10,783 nucleotides of DNA from Magnaporthiopsis rhizophila (GCA_003049465.1 PYSS01000262.1:1-10783), one strand, 5' to 3'; counted from the first letter of the stretch, positions 1 through 8,370 are shown. Numbers and translations are program-made. Notes: generated by a model not told the origin, from the sequence alone.

Positions 1-399
1 CCCGCCTTCCGTTACCCAAGCATTTTGTCGTTACAGTACCGGCAGCTTTCTTTTCACCTCATCGCAGCTTGTTGGGTTTACGAATGTTAAATTGTAGATT
101 TAATTTTTCCCCAGGCTGTAAATAACTCCATGTAAAAATATTGATAGCTTGCGCGTTGGGCCGCTTCCAGACCAACCATCGACGCCGTGACACACTAAAC
201 CCAGAGTTTATCCTCAACTTGTAGCATTGTTATCCCCAACAAAAGTTCCCGCCAGCGCCCGGCCGGAAAAAAAAACGCTTGAAGAAAAAAAAAAAAAAAA
301 CACTGGCTTGAGGCAGCATGAACAGGATCGAACTTGGCGCCAGTCGGGCCGAAACCTGGCCGCGCGTTGCCCGCCCAGGAGCAGCCCTTTTGTGTGTGT
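1..399. other. Intergenic, no gene seen
   Basis: Holds the A9 and A16 runs and the 3' flank of the minus-strand gene at 814-400. The first 230 bp are A/T-leaning with no supported ORF or RNA gene. Confidence 0.5.
285..300. repeat. A16 homopolymer
   Basis: Sixteen A at 285-300, with a shorter A9 at 267-275. This lies 100-130 nt past the stop of the minus-strand gene at 814-400, so it appears as T runs in that gene's 3' flank. Confidence 0.9.
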
Positions 400-814
400 T
401 CATCCCCTCGCGCAAGGCGGCGGCGTCGATGGATTCTGGGGCCCGAGTCGGACCGAAAGCTGTGCTAGCAGCTCGGCAGCCTTGTTTTGATGGTATGCGA
501 CGCGGTCATTCCCGTCGCCGTCGGTCTGAGCGGCCTGGTAGAGCACGTTGGCTCCGATCCAGCACTCAACCTCACCCTTGGTCTTTGGTCCGGCCGCCGC
601 GTGCGATGCTGGGATGCTCGTGTGACTAGGTAGGTTAAGTAGGTTAGCTCGCGGGGTTATTCGATGCCACATGTACCGGGCTCGAGTGAGCAGCGGACGC
701 GGGGGAAAAAAAAAACAAGGGCAGAGTGATTTTTTTGCAGAGGGAAATAAAAAGGGGCGATATTCACCTCGTCGCGGAGCCAACTTGCGCGGTGGTAGAC
801 CTTTGGGACGGCAT
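400..814 (-). CDS. Hypothetical small protein, 90 residues, two-exon model
   Basis: Proposed exons are 814-768 and 625-400, joined across a 142-nt intron. The start has a good context (AAAACCATGCC). Exon 1 encodes MPSQRSTTAQVGSAT and ends in phase 2 at donor GTGAAT. The acceptor CTAG at 626 lies 18 nt past the branch adenine in GCTAAC (648-643). Exon 2 has a Ser/Ala-rich linker, then a helix-prone segment including GEVECWIGANVLYQAAQ and VAYHQNKAAELLAQL, and ends at TGA (402-400). Many codons in the core end in G or C, as in the EEP gene. No signal peptide or membrane segment is seen, and I do not recognise a family. An unspliced alternative beginning at the ATG at 672 would give a different 90-residue product sharing the C-terminal part. 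The splice signals and the upstream TATA box favour the two-exon model, but expression is unproven. Confidence 0.5.
626..767 (-). other. Predicted intron of the 90-residue hypothetical gene
   Basis: Donor GTGAAT begins at 767. The interior has long T runs on the sense strand, including T10 opposite the A run at 706-715. The branch site GCTAAC (648-643) is followed by the acceptor CCTAG ending at 626. Length 142 nt. Splicing shifts the frame by one, so exon 1 and exon 2 are in frame only after removal. Confidence 0.45.
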
Positions 815-1010
815 GGTTTTGTCACATGTAAATGGAGCAGGGGATCGCTCAGCCTCAAGGCGGAGATAAGATAAGACCCCGTCTTAAACTGACGGCGGAG
901 AAAGAACGGCTTGTCGATGAATAAAAAGGGAGTGGTCACAGGAGGAAATATGCGTGAAGACGTAAGATCGGATGCACATTTCTACAAAGTTAAAAGGGGC
1001 ATCCTGATGG

Positions 1011-1019
1011 ATTTATATT
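1011..1019 (-). promoter_or_regulatory. TATA-like box upstream of the 90-residue hypothetical gene
   Basis: The minus strand reads AATATAAAT here, about 200 nt before the proposed start codon at 814. Between them lie pyrimidine-rich stretches such as TTCTTTCTCC and TCTTATCTTATCTCC, typical of fungal core promoters and leaders. This supports minus-strand transcription but is only a sequence resemblance. Confidence 0.4.
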
Positions 1020-1382
1020 GACGAGAGGGCGCCGAGCAATGTCATCTCTGACTGGCAGCTCAAGAAAGCTCAAGCTAGGTGATGCGTCGAAGCAGTCGCC
1101 TTTTTTTTCCTCTTACGGATGACTACCTTCCTACGCCCTTCTGTTTGACTGTGGTTCGCATCTGTGCTGTGCTGGGCTGTGCGCCGCAAAAGTGCCACGC
1201 CGTCGAAATATTGACTGAAAAATACGCGCATTGTCGATACGACAGGAAAACCACCAGAAAGCCTGGTGTCGGAGGGAGGGCCAATCCAATGTTGTGCGAG
1301 ACCAGTTCCTGCACTTTCTATTTAGCCGTAAAGGTGGGTGGGTTGCGCTCACGATCCACGCGCGAGCCCGGTTTGTTTCCTT

Positions 1383-1416
<34 letters not shown>

Positions 1417-2285
1417 GNTTTTTTTTTTTTTTCGTTGTTGGATGTGGTGGTTTTGGTTCCAATCCAGGTACAGAATCCGACGCCTCGCTTTTCGCCCGGC
1501 TTGTGTGGAACCGGCATCCATCCCTCCGCTGCTCGAGCATGACGGGGGAATTGCAAAGTCCGAGCACCGCCTTTTTGCCCCGGTTGGCGAACATTTTCGT
1601 CTCCGACGTTCGGTTGCCGCGTGCCATTAAAGGCGCCGGAAAATGATTCAGTCGGACATTACAGCCTCCCGTGTGACGCATGCGGAAAAGCCAGACATGG
1701 CCGGCTTGCAGCTCTACCCACGTCCAGGTACTTTTCCGACCCAATAAGGTGGCTGGAAGGCGCAACAGACACGTACAGCAGGGTAGTATTCCTTCCCCAC
1801 CACAGTCAGCCAACCGCCGGCTGAGCCCAGGGCATGCCATTTTAAATAATCGACATTTTTTTTGTATTCATACAAACGGGCGGAAACCGTCGGATGTTTG
1901 TCGGTATCTAGCGGCAGGCAAGGAGGCTGAAGATTATGGGGCTGAATTTAAATTAAAATAATACGATGGTGGGTGTGATCATATCACTATCGAGATGTCT
2001 TTTTTATCACGCGCCTACATATTGCCGACGCGCCGTTGGGCAGTCCTGCGAATATGTGGGGGGGTAATCGTAACAAGACCAACCAACATCTTTATAGCGC
2101 TTTGTGATGATCGGAGGGCAACTGGTATGCTCCGCCCCGGTTCATTGCTGTTACCGACTGGTGGAGTCGGGGACAAGATGGAAGAGGCCTCCGGTTCAAA
2201 TAAGACCCGAGAAAAACCGGGCAGGTTGGAACAAAGTTGACTGCTCGAATCAAGACAATGCCAAGGTGAAAAAGATTATGTTTAT
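1020..2285. other. Intergenic, no supported gene
   Basis: Open frames of 60-180 codons exist, but the longer ones run through the T31/T14 tract and encode poly-Phe or poly-Lys, so they are not credible. No splice-linked model, signal peptide or recognisable domain was found. Confidence 0.5.
1385..1432. repeat. Long T homopolymer interrupted by GGN
   Basis: T31 (1385-1415), GG, one ambiguous base N at 1418, then T14 (1419-1432). The N points to unresolved basecalling or a patched assembly within the homopolymer, so its true length is uncertain. Confidence 0.95.
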
Positions 2286-2311
2286 CTGCCGGCATATTTA
2301 TTCCCCGGCAG
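2286..2311 (-). terminator. Candidate polyadenylation signal in a hairpin loop, 3' of the EEP gene
   Basis: On the minus strand AATAAA occurs at 2302-2297, about 135 nt beyond the stop codon of the EEP gene, a sensible 3' UTR distance. It sits inside a 12-nt loop between the perfect 7-nt arms CTGCCGG and CCGGCAG (2286-2292 and 2305-2311). AATAAA-like A-rich elements are known fungal 3'-end signals. That the hairpin matters is inference. Confidence 0.5.
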
Positions 2312-2436
2312 GATGGTAATATGTACAGCGAATTATGTATTACGTTAAACAACACTAAGCATCATATCATGTACCGCATTGATGGACCCCCAACCAAATT
2401 TCCCAACCCACATAAGTAAGCAAGCCAACCCCTGCC

Positions 2437-3863
2437 TCACTGCGGGGCGTAGACCAGCGCGATGCGGTCCATCTCGTCGCCGTCGCTACCGGTGAAGCCG
2501 ACGACGTGCCAGCCGGCGGGGGCGGTCAGGTCGTAGCAGTCGCCGGCGCGCTTGCCGGCCTCGAGCGTCCTGCCGGCGCTGGTGGTGGCCTTGAGGTAAA
2601 AGACGCGCGTTCTGCCGCCGCGCTGGGCCTGGCACATGGTGGTGGCGGTCCAGAACTCGTCGGCGGCCAGGTCGAGCGACGTCTCGCTGCCGCCGGCGCC
2701 GCCGTGGCGCAGGAGCGTGCCGTCGCCGAGCTTGACGGCGACGCTGTCGACGCGCTCGGCGCCGCGCACGGCGATGCGGGCCGGCTTTGGCTTGGCCTGC
2801 AGCGACAGCGCCGGCACGTCGCTGTACCAGTTGCCGTGGGGGCCGCCGACGAAGTCGGACTGCTGCAGGCGCTGCCGCCCGGACGCGTACGAGAAGCGCG
2901 CGAGGATGGGGTTGTGGTCCGACAGGATGTTGCCGTCAGGCTGCAGGAACCGCTTGCTCTCGTAGCTCCACGCGGTCGCGGTCAGGTCCAGCAGGGGCGA
3001 ACCCCGGTAGAAGATCTTGTCGACCGTCTCGCACTTGTCGGTCGTGCTGGGGTTGGTGCACAGCGTCTCCTCGGTCGGCACGACGCCGCCGCGCTGGATC
3101 TCGACCCAGGCGTCCTTGAGACCCGGGCCGGTGGGGTTCTGGGTGGCCAGGAGCTCGCGCAGGCCGACGTCGGCCGTGCGGCTGTAGCGGCTGTTGGTGT
3201 CGCCAAAGACGAGCACGGGGTTTCCGACCGAGTTCTTGAGGATGTAGGCCGCCACCTGGCGGAGGTTGCTGGTGCGGGCCTTGAGGTCGTCGGGCTCGGT
3301 GCCGGCGTCGGCGTGCAGGTTGTACACGTCCATGTAGACGGCCGCAGAGCCCTCGCCGGCGATGCGCATGCGCATGAAGGTGAAGCCCTTAGGCGTCAGG
3401 CAGTCGGCGCCCGACGCGTTGGAGCACTGGTCCCACTTGATACGCTGGAAGTCAACCCACGGGAAGCTGGACAGGGTGTTAAGCCCCTGCCCGAACGGCA
3501 CGCCACCCGAGGTCGGGGTGCGCTGCGGGTGCCTGTTGCTCTCGTACAGCATGGCGTGGTAGTTGAAGTCCTGCCCGTAAAAATAAGAGTTAGAGGGCCT
3601 GTCCGTCTTTCATGCATGACCCCTGGCGGAGATTTTAAGTTTTATTCGCCACCAACCTCCTGGACATGAACAATGTCGATGTTTTGGTCCGAGAACTTCT
3701 GCCCTATCAGCCGGGCGTTCACCGCCTTGTCGCCGGGAACGTCGTTGCCCTGGAGGAAGGCGGGGAGGCCGGCGACGTTCATGGCCAAGGCGCTGAACTC
3801 GCCGTTGTAGGCGAGTGCGGTCTTGGCCAGGGCCGAAAGGGCGAGGACGGCGTTGAACTTCAT
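2437..3863 (-). CDS. Secreted EEP-fold phosphodiesterase/phosphatase with C-terminal jacalin-like lectin domain (2 exons)
   Basis: Exons are 3863-3657 and 3570-2437, giving 446 residues. The start MKFNAVLALSALAKTALA is a typical signal peptide with likely cleavage after Ala18; it is the first ATG in its open frame, and the context AAAAGATGA has A at -3. Residues about 20-305 form an endonuclease/exonuclease/phosphatase (DNase I-like) domain. Visible active-site motifs are MNVAGLP (Asn29), HVQE (Glu69), DFNYH (70-74), YNLHAD (His155), FGDTN (Asp193, Asn195), a conserved-looking DKIFYR (Asp253) and SDHNP (Asp287, His288). Enzymes of this fold cleave phosphodiester or phosphomonoester bonds with a divalent metal; the substrate here (nucleic acid, sphingomyelin-like lipid or inositol phosphate) cannot be read from sequence. 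Residues about 308-446 look jacalin-like, from VGGPHGNWYSD to GDEMDRIALVYAP, suggesting carbohydrate targeting. Six cysteines (118, 126, 240, 249, 382, 414) form three close pairs and probably disulfides; one sequon, Asn120-Ala-Ser. Third codon positions are strongly G/C, unlike the surroundings. The domain call is firm, the substrate unknown. Confidence 0.93.
3571..3656 (-). other. Spliceosomal intron of the EEP-jacalin gene
   Basis: This 86-nt phase-0 intron has donor GTTGGT (from 3656), branch site CTAAC at 3593-3589 with its branch adenine about 19 nt from the end, a T-rich stretch, and acceptor GGGCAG ending at 3571. Splicing joins HVQE directly to DFNYHAMLY, the usual continuity in this fungal family. 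Without splicing the frame stops at TAA four codons past the donor, so the intron is required for an active product. Confidence 0.9.
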
Positions 3864-4240
3864 CTTTTGCGTCTGGTAGCTAACACCTGGACGAGGGCTT
3901 GGGCCGGGTAGCTGGAGCTGGACTTTTTGCCTGGAAGTTGAAGATGGAGTTGGCCCGAGACCTGAAGCTGGGAGCTGGCTTGCTTGTGGCTGGCTGGAGA
4001 AGAGACCTCGACCTTGTCCTGGAGGAGCGCGCAACCCTGGTTTTGTACATGGAGTCCTGGTCCCTCGGCAACCGTCTCCGGTTCGGCGTTTTTGGTACCG
4101 CGAATAACGTCCCCTGCTTCCGCACTCTTGGCTGCGCGTCCATCATGGACAGGGAATGAAGATTCGATGCTACCCACGGGGCCAAATCACCGGCCACGAC
4201 CGTGCGGGTCGCGAGGGGTTGGCCCCTTCTTAGACGTTGC
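3864..4240 (-). promoter_or_regulatory. 5' leader and proximal upstream region of the EEP gene
   Basis: Read on the minus strand, the roughly 150 nt before the start codon are rich in CAAG, CCAG and CTTC motifs and poor in long purine tracts, as is common in fungal 5' UTRs. No clear TATA box was found. An upstream ATG at 4050 opens a 56-codon frame ending at 3880, just before the main start. If the transcript begins upstream of 4050 this would act as a uORF; the transcription start is not determinable here. Confidence 0.35.
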
Positions 4241-5172
4241 AAGCCTATTCCACTCCTGCCCGATGTGGCATGTGAATTCCGGCATCTGTGGATCTGAACC
4301 AGGCTTTAATCTGCGGTGGTCGGCCGGGATCGAAATTGCGTGTGGGGAAGCCGTTTTCATGCAAGGATTTCGCTTGTGTGGGTTATGTCGATGGGCCTCC
4401 AGGGTGTGCAGCCGATCATGGGTGTCGGACCCTTTGGACAGTGCTACGCGGTCCGCCAAGAGGGGATCCGACCTCCCAGCGAGACCCCTCATCCGCGATG
4501 TCCACGAGGCCCACGGACGATTTCCCATATTTGGGAGGCGCGGGGTAAGGGACGACGAACACGAGCCCCCTGTTGTCGGGACGTCCGACTTTGTTGAGCT
4601 CGAGCCAGCTTTTCCCCACGCGGCTCTGACGGCAAGATTCCAGAGCGGGGATTGCCTTATTCCCGTTGTGAGGTCCAGTCTTGTTTTAATTGTGCAGGAA
4701 TCCCCATGCAAATCCGGCATTCGCCATCTCGCTTGGCCTTGGTGGGATAATCTTGAAAGCGAACACTAGCGGTGAGGCGGACAATATGCGTTGCGTAAGC
4801 TGGCCCTTTTAGTGCGCGACGATTGGTTTCGAGAGTCGTATTGTCCCCTCTTTTCTTCCCTCACCGGAACTGCTATCGGTCCTAAATCCATTAATATCCT
4901 TCCCACTTCGGCATGCCGCCCCCTCCTTCGACCACGTTTTCCAGCTGTCGTGGGCGATGATACTTTGGTACTGCTTTTCCAGCCAGGCTAGCTTATGTCT
5001 TTTGTCTCGCCGGATGCGACGAGATGTGCGGCTTGAACGCTGTGTTGTCTTGCTAGACATACTCTCCATGTGCGTATAGAGTTTACTCTACCTACACCAT
5101 AGGCCGCCGTCCGTAGCACACACCCACCAGTTCAACCGTCAGCTACTGCACCCTGAACCTTCAATCTCAAAT

Positions 5173-5220
5173 AGGTAAGTACCTAGGTACCAGGTACCTA
5201 GGCAGGTAGGCACCGAGGTA
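5173..5220. repeat. TAGGTACC low-complexity block with palindrome
   Basis: A run of overlapping TAGGTA, TACCTAGG and GGTACC words. At its core CCTAGGTACC (5182-5191) and GGTACCTAGG (5193-5202) form a perfect 10-bp inverted repeat around a single A. Similar low-complexity words are frequent in Sordariomycete intergenic DNA. Confidence 0.85.
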
Positions 5221-7981
5221 GCGGTAAGTAGCATGAACTTGCAAGAAAAAGCACTGGATAACGATGTGGATCCCAACGGCTGCTGGTTCGTTGCCATTTG
5301 CTTGTACTGCTTGCCGAGGCAGTGTTTTATTCGCCCTCCATCCCGGTTCGTGGAACCTGACAGGTGCCCGAACAAGACGACCTGTACCGGACTGCTTGCC
5401 CATGGCTTGGACCGGCACTCAACCGGTCAGACGACCACCTGGTCATCCCTGCCATGCACGCACGTTATTCTGACATGCGCGAGCATGAGCACTCATTCGC
5501 GCGCATGCGTGGTCACCAGCTTCGTATGGATGGCGGGATTGGGGGATGCTGTCGGGCAACAAATATGGGTGACAAATGATGCGGTGATGCGTGCCCAGTG
5601 GTCCCGGAATTTGAATGTATTTGTTCCGCGGGCGGCTAAATCCGCCTCTGCTGACCGGTTGATCCCGCGAGGATTGGTCCCTGGTCCCCCGGGCTTGCCT
5701 GGAAGAGCCGCGCCAGGCGGCACAGGAGGGCTAAAAGGCGCAACGACCTGCAGCGCCTCATCAGACATTGGCTGAAAAACCCCGTCCACCACTCAGATGC
5801 TTGTGGGGGAGATGTCGGATCTGCAGACAACACTTCCCCGGGGGCTAAGATGTACCGCGAGACTGGTTCGTGTCGCACAAACACATGGTGGATGGATGGG
5901 TACCTCTCCACGCCGCCCGGCAGCCCGGTCCCGATTCGCCAAAGATATAGTTCTTCTCTGACCCTTCTTTTTTGGGTAATACCGCCTTTGTCAGGCAAAT
6001 GCGTCTGCATCCCCGGGGCCCCTGAGCCGGTTGTGGCCAGGCACTCTATTGGCTCCCGCACGTCATACTGCCTAGACAGGCACCAAGGGGATATTGCCAC
6101 GTCGGACGACTACATCTGAACTAATCTCGCGTCACACCGAAAGATCCCGACCAACCTGTTCCCTTCCACCAGATGAAAGGGTTACGACATGATGCCGTCA
6201 GCCTCGCTGCTCCATGCCATGCCTAGCACCTCAGCGGGGCAATTGGCGCAAGCGCTCCAGGACCACTGCCGACACTTTTGCCGTATGTAGGGACGTGGCG
6301 GCGGGCTTGGGATATCGGCTTGGAAACGCGCGCGCCCCGCAACCCCTGCCCGTCGCTATGTCGGAAAACAAACAACCGGTGAAGGGCGAACCCCCTTTAA
6401 GCAGAGTGAACAACTCCATCACAATCTCGCATGCTCTGCACAAAGGACTCGCCACTTGGATGCCCAGTTCAACATTGCCCCTCCCGGCGAGGCAATATCC
6501 AGCGTCTGGCGGGGCCGCTCTGCCGCGTAGCCGACGTCATTAGGAGGATAAAGCTCATGGCTCACAATTCCAACGGATGTGAAGGGCGACCGGGACTGCG
6601 CGTCTTCCGTGCGTCGGACGGCCCCTTTTCGGTCACACAAGATCTGCTGCCGTTGCGGACACCTCCTCGTAACCCAACAGCGAACTGGGCAAGGAGGTAG
6701 GTGCCCATATGACGTTTTGTTCCGGCGATGGGACGGCTGACAGCGACCAGGGTGTGCTATACAATGCAGCAAGCCCGATAGCTTTTCTTCCTATTTCGAG
6801 GCAGCCGTCGGTATAGCCGGCATGCAGCTCGCGTCCTAGACCAGAGTCACCAGACTAGCAAGGGCAATCCTCCTTGTTTCCGAATGGGAACTTAAATAGC
6901 CCACCCCGGCCATCTCAGCAAGCCGGGCACCAACACGAGGCTTTTTAGGTTGGTCGGGACCTGTTCCTATTTGATGACGGCCAGTCGATGGCAGCATTTC
7001 CAGCCGTGTCAATATATCTCGCAGAATCCAGGATACAATGACCTTCCCATAACGGTCACGAGGACCAACCCGTGCTTTCTGACGCTAGGTGCGAGTGCAT
7101 GGAAGCGATGATCCGCGCCACTCGGGGACAGTGTATGGTGCTGCCGAAGCTTAGGCATCAGTCAAGTGTCTTCAGAAGACCCGGCCATCGTCCTCGGGGC
7201 CGATGAGGGAGCAGGCTTCCGTGGCGTATTGCCGCCGTTGCATTCTTGGTGCCCGGCTGGATGTGCAGACTACTTGCTGACGTCGAGCGTCCCGGGCTGC
7301 CATTCGTCCCTTGCATTCCCCAGTAAGATGATCGATATATGACGCACGGGAAACGATCACCATACAGACCTGCGGAAAGTAACCCGCTCTCTCGCCCGGC
7401 CAGAGTGCGCTCCTTTAATCGGCAACGGCGCTACCAGGGTGCATACGAACGCTGGTATGACCATGGCTGTCGGCACTCTTAATGAAGCGGTAAGAGGATA
7501 ATCCGTTTAAGGGACGACTGTGTGTAGCGGTATTGTGGGATACATTGTTAACAATACATTTTACTACATGGCCCAGAAGTGGTGGGATACCCAAACGCTT
7601 AAAGTGTATGTAAAGCAATGCAACCCAACCACTTGCCGTGAATTGCGGAAGGAACGCACCAGGGTGAAGGACGCCGGTTTACCAATCCTTGAGTCCACGC
7701 ACATTTCGGCCCAACCCAAATTCCCGGCCTCGGCTTCCCCCGCTCGCCGCTGCCAAAGTTGCTTTTAAATATGTGCCTATACACGGCGCGAGTCCGCCCG
7801 ACTAGGGGAGCAGGCAAGCCGTTAACATTGTTAAAGCAATGGAAGTGGTTCGCCAGGAAACCCACCGATAGATATGCATACCGTTCAGACCTATCCCATT
7901 CAGACTATTCGGCATCACCGAGCCGCAGCCTTGCTTCCTGTTTTTACCCGACGGGTTTCCCGTACGGCAAAAAGCAGGCTG

Positions 7982-8008
7982 TTTTTTTTTTTTTTTTTTT
8001 TTTTTTTT
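7982..8008. repeat. T27 homopolymer
   Basis: 27 consecutive T, about 110 bp upstream of the inverted-repeat element. No target-site duplication was seen that would mark it as a retroposon tail. Confidence 0.95.
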
Positions 8009-8113
8009 CTCGGCGTGAAGCCCCTGACGGCCCCTGCTGCCCGCATGCAACTCTAGCAGAGTCGCCCGCCGCTATCCATTATCCATGGTCGAAACATATG
8101 CAGCTGCAGTTAG

Positions 8114-8118
8114 GCAAG
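8114..8118. repeat. Candidate target-site duplication, left copy
   Basis: GCAAG abuts the left terminus of the inverted-repeat element and recurs at 8366-8370 directly after the right terminus. Confidence 0.6.
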
Positions 8119-8128
8119 CACGGACCCC

Positions 8129-8153
8129 AAAAAAAAGTGCGCAGCACAGCAAT
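8129..8153 (+). repeat. Perfect inverted repeat, left arm
   Basis: 25 bp: eight A, then GTGCGCAGCACAGCAAT. It is the exact reverse complement of 8331-8355. Confidence 0.97.
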
Positions 8154-8226
8154 CAAGCGGTATACACCACCGCCCACCCTACGAACCCAATCAACATCAA
8201 TTTACACACAAATTAATAGGAAAAAA

Positions 8227-8283
8227 ATGCCAGATATCTTGGAAAGGGTGTTTGATGCAGAGGGTAAAATGACTGCAGATTGA
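8227..8283 (+). CDS. 18-codon ORF inside the inverted-repeat element (doubtful)
   Basis: The ATG follows AGGAAAAAA, an excellent fungal start context, and opens MPDILERVFDAEGKMTAD before TGA. It occupies the unpaired centre of the element. It could be a remnant of a parent transposon's ORF or chance. No family is recognised. Confidence 0.15.
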   Translation: MPDILERVFDAEGKMTAD

Positions 8284-8330
8284 AGCCCTTTTTTGGTGGT
8301 GGTGGTGGTACAGGTCGCTTAATCTAAAAA

Positions 8331-8355
8331 ATTGCTGTGCTGCGCACTTTTTTTT
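8331..8355 (-). repeat. Perfect inverted repeat, right arm
   Basis: 25 bp: ATTGCTGTGCTGCGCAC followed by eight T. It is the exact reverse complement of 8129-8153. Confidence 0.97.
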
Positions 8356-8365
8356 GGCGACCGTG

Positions 8366-8370
8366 GCAAG
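8366..8370. repeat. Candidate target-site duplication, right copy
   Basis: GCAAG abuts the right terminus of the element, matching 8114-8118 in the same orientation. Confidence 0.6.

Larger units (their letters stand above)
4241..8113. other. Long intergenic stretch with unconvincing open frames
   Basis: Moderately G/C-rich DNA with frames of 80-200 codons on both strands. The longest begins with ATG at 4167 (plus, 200 codons to 4769). Others are minus 5069-4809 (86 codons, basic, Ser/Lys/Arg-rich N-terminus) and minus 5768-5493 (91 codons, Pro/Gly-rich first half). None has a recognised domain, a consistent third-position bias or linked splice signals. From 6120 to 7980 I see nothing but unremarkable unique sequence. 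Confidence 0.45.
8119..8365. mobile_element. Miniature inverted-repeat (MITE-like/foldback) element, non-autonomous
   Basis: The 247-bp unit starts CACGGACCCC and ends GGCGACCGTG. Its arms, 8119-8153 and 8331-8365, are inverted repeats matching at 33 of 35 positions. The inner 25 bp (8129-8153 against 8331-8355) match perfectly: A8 followed by GTGCGCAGCACAGCAAT. Further in, the arms remain loosely related with gaps (AAGCG, then ACCACC-type repeats). The element is flanked by GCAAG on both sides (8114-8118 and 8366-8370), a probable target-site duplication; reading GGCAAG (6 bp) is also possible. There is no transposase-sized ORF, so it would depend on another copy. A 5-6 bp duplication with CACGG ends does not match any DNA-transposon superfamily I can name with confidence. 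The structure is seen directly; mobility is inference. Confidence 0.7.

Noticed and set aside
318..350. Possible tRNA B box (GTTCGATCC on the minus strand near 333-325)
   Set aside because: The flanking bases do not form a T-arm stem, and no matching A box or acceptor stem was found.
1079..1840. Long frames on both strands (up to 183 codons)
   Set aside because: They depend on the T31/T14 homopolymer and cross the ambiguous base at 1418, so the frames are unreliable and the sequences are not protein-like.
2186..2206. Possible tRNA B box (GGTTCAAAT)
   Set aside because: The final conserved C is absent, and no cloverleaf can be drawn around it.
2506..3669. 387-codon open frame on the plus strand, opposite the EEP gene
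   Set aside because: It is the antisense shadow of a gene with G/C-rich third positions. Its translation is Gly/Val/Ala/Arg-rich repetitive sequence, while the minus strand carries a full set of enzyme motifs.
6145..6959. 13-bp inverted repeat (TCCCGACCAACCT at 6145-6157 and its complement near 6947-6959)
   Set aside because: A match of this length over this distance is expected about once by chance in a window of this size, and there are no flanking duplications.
7544..7555. Palindrome ATTGTTAACAAT
   Set aside because: A 12-bp A/T-rich palindrome with no associated gene start or repeat; compatible with chance.
7759..8283. 174-codon plus-strand open frame
   Set aside because: It reads through the T27 run as poly-Phe and ends inside the inverted-repeat element. 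No domain or codon bias supports it.
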